Assembly (NCBI GenBank): GCA_905216045.1
Contig: CAJMSL010000014.1
Coordinates: 1-24,636 of the forward strand
Source of the DNA: an uncultured bacterium
GTDB lineage: Bacteria > Actinomycetota > Coriobacteriia > Coriobacteriales > Coriobacteriaceae
DNA length: 24,636 nucleotides
Direction: 5' to 3'
Notes under the pieces: model-generated
Seen by the model: only the letters and a program-made list of their open reading frames with translations
What the model was told of the DNA's origin: nothing
Database searches by the model: none
Part shown: positions 20,445-24,636 of the stretch, in pieces
Layout: every line of letters begins with the position of its first letter
How positions within the stretch are numbered: the first letter of the stretch is position 1
Made by a program: the position numbers and the translations under genes

Positions 20445-22223
20445 CTACTCCATGTAGCCACCCTGAATGGCGGAAACTGCATGCTCGGTAAAGAACTTGA
20501 GCGTGCCGGAGGTGTAACGATTAGCCTTGGGCTTCCAAGCGGCTCGGCGCTCGGCCAGGACGGCGTCGACCTCGGCCGGCTCCATCTCCTTGCCGGCGAT
20601 GCCCACGATGGACAGCGAGCGCTCGGGGATGTTGATTCGGATCAGGTCGCCTTCCTCGATCAGGGCAATCGGGCCGCCCACGGCAGCCTCGGGCGAAACA
20701 TGACCGATAGCCGGGCCCTTGGAGGCGCCGGAGAAGCGGCCGTCAGTGATCAGGGCAATGCTTGCGCCCAGCTCGGGGTCGCTGGCGATAGCCTCGGTGG
20801 TGTAGAACATCTCGGGCATGCCGGAGCCCTTGGGGCCCTCATAACGAATGATGACGGCATCGCCGGGCTTGATCTCGTGCGTCAGGACGGCGTGGATAGC
20901 GTCCTCCTCACAATCGAACGGGCGAGCCTTAAGCGTGGCCCGGAACATCTCGCGCGGAACAACCGTGTGTTTGACGACGGCACCCTCGGGGGCAAGGTTG
21001 CCGTGGAGGATGGCGATAGAGCCGTCGGTACCAAAAGCCTGGTCAAACGGGCGAATAATGTCTTCGCGCTTGAGGTTCCACTTCTCCAAGTAGCGGCCGC
21101 ACTTCTCGTAGTAGCCGTTGTTCTTAAGGTCCTCGAGGTTTTCGCCGAGGGTCTTGCCGGTGACGGTCATAACGTCGAGGTGAAGCATCGACTTGATCTC
21201 CTCCATGATGCGCGGCACGCCACCCGCATAGTAGAAGAACTGCGCCGGCCACTCACCTGCGGGGCGAACGTTGAGCAGGTAGTGGGCGCCACGGTGCAGG
21301 CGATCGAAGTCGTCGGCGGACATCTCGATGCCAAACTCGCGGGCAATCGCGGGGATATGCAGCAGCGAGTTGGTGGAGCCCGAAATGGCACCGTGGACCA
21401 TAATGAGGTTCTCGAAGGACTCCTTGGTCACGATGTCGCGCGGGCACAGGTTGTGTTCGGAGAGCCACACGGACTGACGGCCGGCCTCGCGCGCAAACTC
21501 ACGCAGATCGGAGCTGGTTGCGGGCAGCAGGGCCGTGCCGGGGAGCATAAGGCCCAGGGCCTCGGCGGTAACCTGCATGGTCGACGCGGTGCCCATAAAC
21601 GAGCAGGCACCGCAGCTGGGGCATGCGTTGTGCTTGGCAAACTCAAGCTCCTCGCGGGAGATCTCGCCGCGCTCGTAGCGGGCAGAAATCGCGCCGAGCT
21701 GTTCCAGGGTCAACAAATCGGGACCGGCATCCATGACACCGCCGGTAACGACGATGGAGGGGATGTTGATGCGGCCCATGGCCATGAGGTTCGCAGGCAG
21801 GCCCTTATCGCAGCTGGCGACAAAGACACCGGCGTCGAACGGGGTGGCCTTGGCATGGATCTCGATCATGTTGGCGATCATGTCGCGGCTGGGCAGCGAG
21901 TAGTTGATGCCGTCGTGGCCCTGTGCCTCGCCATCGCAGATATCGGTGCAGAAGTAACGGGCACCGTGACCGCCAGCCTCGGCAACGCCAGCACGAACCT
22001 CCTCGACCAGCTCAAACAGGCCAGCAGAACCCGGGTGCGAGTCGCCAAACGTCGACTCGATAATGACCTGTGGCTTGTCCAGATCCTCGATCGTCCAGCC
22101 GGAGCCCAGACGCAGCGGGTCCATCTCGGGGCTGATGGTGCGAAACTTGCCGGAACGCGGCTGCAGCTTGGCAACCAGGTCGGCTGCCTCCTGCTGAATC
22201 TGTGCCTTGGTCTTCTCGTCCAT
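20445..22223 (-). CDS. IlvD/Edd-family dehydratase, probable gluconate (sugar-acid) dehydratase
   Basis: The product is 592 aa, starting MDEKTKAQIQ after GGAGAG. Family motifs are present: DICDGEAQGHDG (94-105), SCDKGLP with Cys138 and Lys140, and CPSCGACSFMGTASTM with Cys201, Cys204 and Cys207. Cys96, Cys138 and one of the last group probably hold the Fe-S cluster. The C-terminal DGRFSGASKGPAIGHVSPEA region is typical. It could dehydrate D-gluconate or a related aldonate to 2-keto-3-deoxygluconate, which KdgK and Eda would process. Genuine IlvD (branched-chain synthesis) is possible, but no ilv gene is nearby and a gluconate permease remnant lies just upstream. An operator-like dyad at 22246 precedes it. 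Confidence 0.85.
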   Translation of the reverse strand: MDEKTKAQIQQEAADLVAKLQPRSGKFRTISPEMDPLRLGSGWTIEDLDKPQVIIESTFGDSHPGSAGLFELVEEVRAGVAEAGGHGARYFCTDICDGEAQGHDGINYSLPSRDMIANMIEIHAKATPFDAGVFVASCDKGLPANLMAMGRINIPSIVVTGGVMDAGPDLLTLEQLGAISARYERGEISREELEFAKHNACPSCGACSFMGTASTMQVTAEALGLMLPGTALLPATSSDLREFAREAGRQSVWLSEHNLCPRDIVTKESFENLIMVHGAISGSTNSLLHIPAIAREFGIEMSADDFDRLHRGAHYLLNVRPAGEWPAQFFYYAGGVPRIMEEIKSMLHLDVMTVTGKTLGENLEDLKNNGYYEKCGRYLEKWNLKREDIIRPFDQAFGTDGSIAILHGNLAPEGAVVKHTVVPREMFRATLKARPFDCEEDAIHAVLTHEIKPGDAVIIRYEGPKGSGMPEMFYTTEAIASDPELGASIALITDGRFSGASKGPAIGHVSPEAAVGGPIALIEEGDLIRINIPERSLSIVGIAGKEMEPAEVDAVLAERRAAWKPKANRYTSGTLKFFTEHAVSAIQGGYME

Positions 22224-22245
22224 GATGCTCTCCTCTTTTGATTTG

Positions 22246-22264
22246 AACGGTTGTACCAATCGTT
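22246..22264. promoter_or_regulatory. Dyad upstream of the dehydratase, GntR/FCD-type operator
   Basis: AACGGTTGTACCAATCGTT is symmetric at 7 of 9 pairs. Its core, TTGGT-ACA-ACC on the minus strand, resembles UxuR/ExuR/FadR-type sites. The intact GntR/FCD regulator at 12012 or the lost one at 22505 may be the reader. Confidence 0.5.
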
Positions 22265-22291
22265 GGTTAATGAATCAGGTGTAAATGGGCA

Positions 22292-22308
22292 CCGAGCGAT
22301 GCGCTCGG
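22292..22308. terminator. Short hairpin between the gntP remnant and the dehydratase
   Basis: CCGAGCG-N3-CGCTCGG forms a perfect 7-bp stem just after the end of the gntP remnant on the minus strand. The T-run is weak. It may have been the permease terminator or an mRNA stabiliser. Confidence 0.45.
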
Positions 22309-22331
22309 CAAAAGATGCTTAGCTACGCGAA

Positions 22332-22505
22332 CTAGGCGAAGAACGAAATCACCAGGGCGCAGGCAAGACCCGAAAGGCCGATGAGCGTCTCCATAACGGT
22401 CCAGGACTTGAGGGTGGTCTTCTCGTCAATCTCCAGGAACGAGGAGCACATCCAAAAACCGGCATCGTTGACGTGCGAGAGGGCCGTGGCGCCGCCGCAG
22501 ATGGC
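22332..22505 (-). pseudogene. C-terminal remnant of a GntP-family gluconate permease
   Basis: The minus-strand frame reads GGATALSHVNDAGFWM, then LKSWTVMETLIGLSGLACA and the stop at 22332. This is the last membrane helix region of GntP-type gluconate:H+ symporters (SHVNDAGFW, KSWTVMETIIG). Similarity stops near 22500, where the sequence changes to a GntR gene on the other strand. About 390 residues are missing, so it cannot work. Its position upstream of the dehydratase suggests a former permease-dehydratase operon. Confidence 0.82.
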
Positions 22506-22872
22506 ACGCATGGCGGCCGAGCACGCAACCAACGACCAGGTCGTCTGTATCAAAGAGCTCTGCGACGAATCCGAGCGCCTGGCCGAGGCCGGTGAGGATT
22601 ACTCCGCCGCCGACACCGCGTTCCACAATGCCATTGCCGAGAGCTCCGGAAACCTCGTCGTTCCCCGCCTGATGGGCGTGCTCAAGGCATCCGTCCCCCT
22701 CTTTATCGACGTGACCGGCAAAAAGCTCGTCGAGGAAACTATCCGCACGCACCGCGATGTGGCCGACGCCATCGCCGCGCGCAATCCCACCGCAGCGCAC
22801 GATGCGATGTATTTGCATCTGGTGTATAACCGCAACATGATCGCAGAGGGCACGCAGGAACAGAGCGAATAA
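22505..22872 (+). pseudogene. FCD-domain remnant of a GntR-family regulator
   Basis: The frame from about 22505 reads ARMAAEHATNDQ, AGEDYSAADTAFHNAIAESS, VPRLMGVLKAS and RTHRDVADAIAARNPTAAHD up to the stop at 22872. This is most of the FCD effector domain, with its Asp/His ligand-site positions. The helix-turn-helix and start are missing; the first ATG (22510) has no ribosome site. The 5' boundary coincides with the end of the gntP similarity. The gene pointed towards the DhuD-like gene and away from gntP. Confidence 0.82.
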
Positions 22873-22915
22873 ACGTCCGCGCGGCAAGGGCGAGATCACC
22901 GTTTACCTTTTAAAA

Positions 22916-22975
22916 GTGAACGTTCACCTGATTTTAGGAGAATCTGATTTTTAAATCCTCCTCTTCTCCTATACT
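22916..22975 (+). promoter_or_regulatory. Promoter region of the DhuD-like gene with two dyads
   Basis: GTGAACGTTCAC (22916-22927) is a perfect palindrome shared with 12868-12883. TAGGAGAA (22935-22942) and TTCTCCTA (22964-22971) form an 8-bp inverted repeat that overlaps the -10 TATACT (22970-22975). The first dyad sits about 48 bp before the -10, as at the YczE-like gene. The -35 is unclear. Confidence 0.6.
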
Positions 22976-23032
22976 GACCTTGTATGAAAAGCAAGACTTA
23001 TATAGATGAACGTTTCTTTTGAAAGGATCACT

Positions 23033-23842
23033 ATGTCTGATCTTATGGACAGCTTCCGCCTGGATGGCAAGGTCGCGCTCGTGACCGGCGCCACCTACGG
23101 CATTGGCATGGCCATTGCCGAGGCGCTCGGAGAGGCCGGCGCCAAAATCGCCTTTAACGCCCGTCACGCCGACAAAGTCGCCGAGGCCGAGAAGCACTAC
23201 CGTGAACTGGGCTTTGACGCTCACGGCTATGTTGCCGATGTCACCGACGAGGCCGTCGTCGCCGAGCTCATCGCCAAGATCGAGGCCGACTTTGGCACCA
23301 CGCCCGACATCCTGGTCAACAACGCTGGCGTCATCCAGCGCACCCCGATGCTCGACATGAGCGCCGAGGACTTCCGCCGCGTCGTCGATATTGACCTCAA
23401 CGCACCGTTTATCGTGTCCAAAGCCTGCCTGCCCGGCATGATCGCCAAGGGTCATGGCAAGATCATCAACATCTGCTCGATGATGAGCGAGCTGGGCCGC
23501 GAGACCATCGCCGGCTATGCCGCCGCCAAGGGCGGACTCAAGATGCTCACCAAGAACATCTGCTCGGAGTTTGGCGAGGCCAATATCCAGTGCAACGGCA
23601 TTGGGCCCGGCTACATCGCCACGCCGCAACCCGCCCCGCTGCGCGAGACGCAGCCCGACGGCAGCCGCCACCCGTTTGACCAGTTCATCATTGCCAAGAC
23701 GCCGGCCGCCCGTTGGGGCACGCCCGAGGACCTGAAGGGCCCCGCCGTGTTCTTGGCTTCCGATGCATCGAACTTCGTCAACGGTCACATCCTCTACGTC
23801 GACGGCGGCATTCTCGCATACATTGGAAAGCAGCCTCAATAA
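23033..23842 (+). CDS. SDR oxidoreductase, gluconate 5-dehydrogenase/DhuD-like
   Basis: The product is 269 aa. The ATG at 23033 has GAAAGGA upstream; an ATG at 23006 would overlap that site. A classical short-chain dehydrogenase: NAD(P)-binding TGATYGIG (21-28), NNAG strand, catalytic Ser in ICSMMSELGRE, and YAAAK with Tyr and Lys. The sequence closely follows streptococcal gluconate 5-dehydrogenase (Gno), including SRHPFDQFIIAKTPAARWG and the GGILAYIGKQPQ end. Proteins of this group encoded beside a DhuI-type isomerase act as DhuD, reducing the isomerised unsaturated uronate to 2-keto-3-deoxygluconate. Because the next gene is DhuI-like, I favour that role over 5-ketogluconate reduction. Confidence 0.88.
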   Translation: MSDLMDSFRLDGKVALVTGATYGIGMAIAEALGEAGAKIAFNARHADKVAEAEKHYRELGFDAHGYVADVTDEAVVAELIAKIEADFGTTPDILVNNAGVIQRTPMLDMSAEDFRRVVDIDLNAPFIVSKACLPGMIAKGHGKIINICSMMSELGRETIAGYAAAKGGLKMLTKNICSEFGEANIQCNGIGPGYIATPQPAPLRETQPDGSRHPFDQFIIAKTPAARWGTPEDLKGPAVFLASDASNFVNGHILYVDGGILAYIGKQPQ

Positions 23843-23891
23843 GCGTCGCCGCAACTGCCCACATCAGGTTTCATCCACTCGTTTTTCATTT

Positions 23892-23960
23892 GAGTTGCGG
23901 TGAGATAAGGATTGGCTTTGGCTTCTATCAGGCAAAACAGTCCGTATTTCACCGCAAGTT
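23892..23960. repeat. GTTGCGGTGAAATA palindromic repeat, copy C (degenerate)
   Basis: Left arm AGTTGCGGTGAGATAAGGAT and right arm with GTCCGTATTTCACCGCAA pair with several mismatches and G-T pairs. The ends match copies A and B while the middle has decayed. It sits between the DhuD-like and DhuI-like genes. Confidence 0.75.
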
Positions 23961-23982
23961 AGAAATAGAAAGGTAATTCGCA

Positions 23983-24636
23983 ATGAAGATCGCTCTGATC
24001 AATGAGAACTCTCAGAACTCCAAGAACCCTATGATCGAGGCTGCGCTTAAGAAGGTCGTCGAGCCCATGGGGCACACCGTCTTTAACTATGGTATGTATG
24101 CCGACGCCGACTCCACGCCCCTCACCTACGTGCAGAACGGCATCCTTGCCGCCGTGCTGCTGAACTCCGGTGCTGCCGACTACGTCGTAACCGGCTGCGG
24201 CACCGGCGAGGGCGCCATGCTCGCCTGTAACTCCTTCCCCGGCGTGCTGTGCGGCCACGTTGCCGACCCGCTCGACGCCTACACCTTTGCCCAGGTCAAC
24301 GATGGCAACGCCGTCGCCATGCCCTTCGCCCTCAAGAACGGCTGGGGCCAGGAGCTCAACCTCGAGTACACCTTCGAGAAGCTCTTTGGCTTTGGTTCGG
24401 GCAACGGCTATCCTGCCGAGCGCGTTGAGCCCGAGCAGCGCAACAAGAAGATCCTCGACGGCGTGCGCGCTGTGACCATGCGTCCACTCGTCGACGTCCT
24501 GGGCGAGATCGATCAGGACCTGGTGAAGGGCGCACTTGCCGGCGAGCACTTCCAGGAGTACTTCTTTGCCAGCGCCACCGCCGAGGCCATCATCGCCACG
24601 GTCAAGGAGGTCCTGGACCTCTATTCTCGCGACTCT
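23983..24636 (+). CDS. RpiB/LacAB-family sugar isomerase, DhuI-like (3' end outside window)
   Basis: 218 codons are visible without a stop, so the gene is almost complete but runs off the edge. AAAGG lies 9 nt before the ATG. The RpiB-type core is present: MKIALINENSQNSKNPMIEA, YVQNGILAAVLLNSGAADYVVT and the active-site loop TGCGTGEGAMLA with its Cys. It closely resembles the streptococcal isomerase DhuI of glycosaminoglycan-derived unsaturated uronate breakdown. DhuI converts 4-deoxy-5-hexosulose-uronate to the 2,5-diketo form that DhuD reduces. It is longer than ribose-5-phosphate isomerase B (about 150 aa), which supports this. It follows the DhuD-like gene after a palindromic repeat. Confidence 0.87.
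   Translation, partial: MKIALINENSQNSKNPMIEAALKKVVEPMGHTVFNYGMYADADSTPLTYVQNGILAAVLLNSGAADYVVTGCGTGEGAMLACNSFPGVLCGHVADPLDAYTFAQVNDGNAVAMPFALKNGWGQELNLEYTFEKLFGFGSGNGYPAERVEPEQRNKKILDGVRAVTMRPLVDVLGEIDQDLVKGALAGEHFQEYFFASATAEAIIATVKEVLDLYSRDS

Noticed and set aside
20400..22241. 613-codon plus-strand frame opposite the dehydratase
   Set aside because: The minus strand carries all IlvD/Edd motifs and a proper ribosome site; the plus frame shows no family features.
22510..22872. Functional short GntR-family gene starting at 22510
   Set aside because: No DNA-binding domain and no ribosome site; treated as a truncated remnant.

Overview
The window looks like chromosome from a Collinsella-type gut member of the Coriobacteriia (Actinomycetota). 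I infer this from GC-rich coding, an actinobacterial GlnR-type regulator beside a glutamine synthetase homologue, the DUF2975/YozG pair, and a sugar-acid gene set of the kind found in gut Gram-positives. No rRNA gene is present, so the genus is an inference.

Layout. 1-167 is the 5' end of a DNA ligase gene (minus strand). 168-6100 is a visibly more AT-rich stretch with small exported or membrane proteins of unknown role, a DUF2975 membrane protein with its YozG-type repressor, and an HtrA-type protease on normal GC-rich DNA in the middle. 6250-8300 carries a GlnR-like regulator and a glutamine synthetase homologue that appears to lack several metal-binding residues.

8436-15067 is the first half of a sugar-acid locus: a LacI-family repressor, divergent kdgK, eda (KDPG aldolase), a GntR/FCD regulator, a YczE-like membrane protein and an AAA-type ATPase. 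15070-16870 is a decayed integrative element: GACGAAAA repeats, a broken tyrosine integrase and the displaced 3' end of a tRNA-Met. 17085-20250 holds an MGMT-like protein, a CBS/MFS pair and a truncated ArsC-family gene. 20445 to the end is the second half of the sugar-acid locus: an IlvD/Edd-type dehydratase, remnants of a gntP permease and a GntR regulator, an SDR like gluconate 5-dehydrogenase/DhuD, and an RpiB-family isomerase like DhuI, cut by the window end.

Pathway. The genes fit convergence of gluconate (permease, dehydratase) and unsaturated uronates (DhuI-like isomerase, DhuD-like reductase) on 2-keto-3-deoxygluconate. KdgK phosphorylates it and Eda splits the product into pyruvate and glyceraldehyde-3-phosphate.

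Most notable signal. Two apparently structured leader-RNA motifs each occur twice within 4 kb, always in front of genes of this locus. Motif I (58-63 nt, invariant loop GCACCCTACC) follows an identical LacI operator ahead of both kdgK and the YczE-like gene. Motif II (about 130 nt, invariant blocks AGTCCCATTCC and GCAGTGCCTCCGATAACC, possible pseudoknot) precedes both eda and the YczE-like gene. Their helices differ in sequence between copies but stay paired. I do not recognise either as a known family; they are candidate metabolite-sensing leaders. A second palindromic operator (GTGAACGTTCAC) links the YczE-like gene to the DhuD-like gene.
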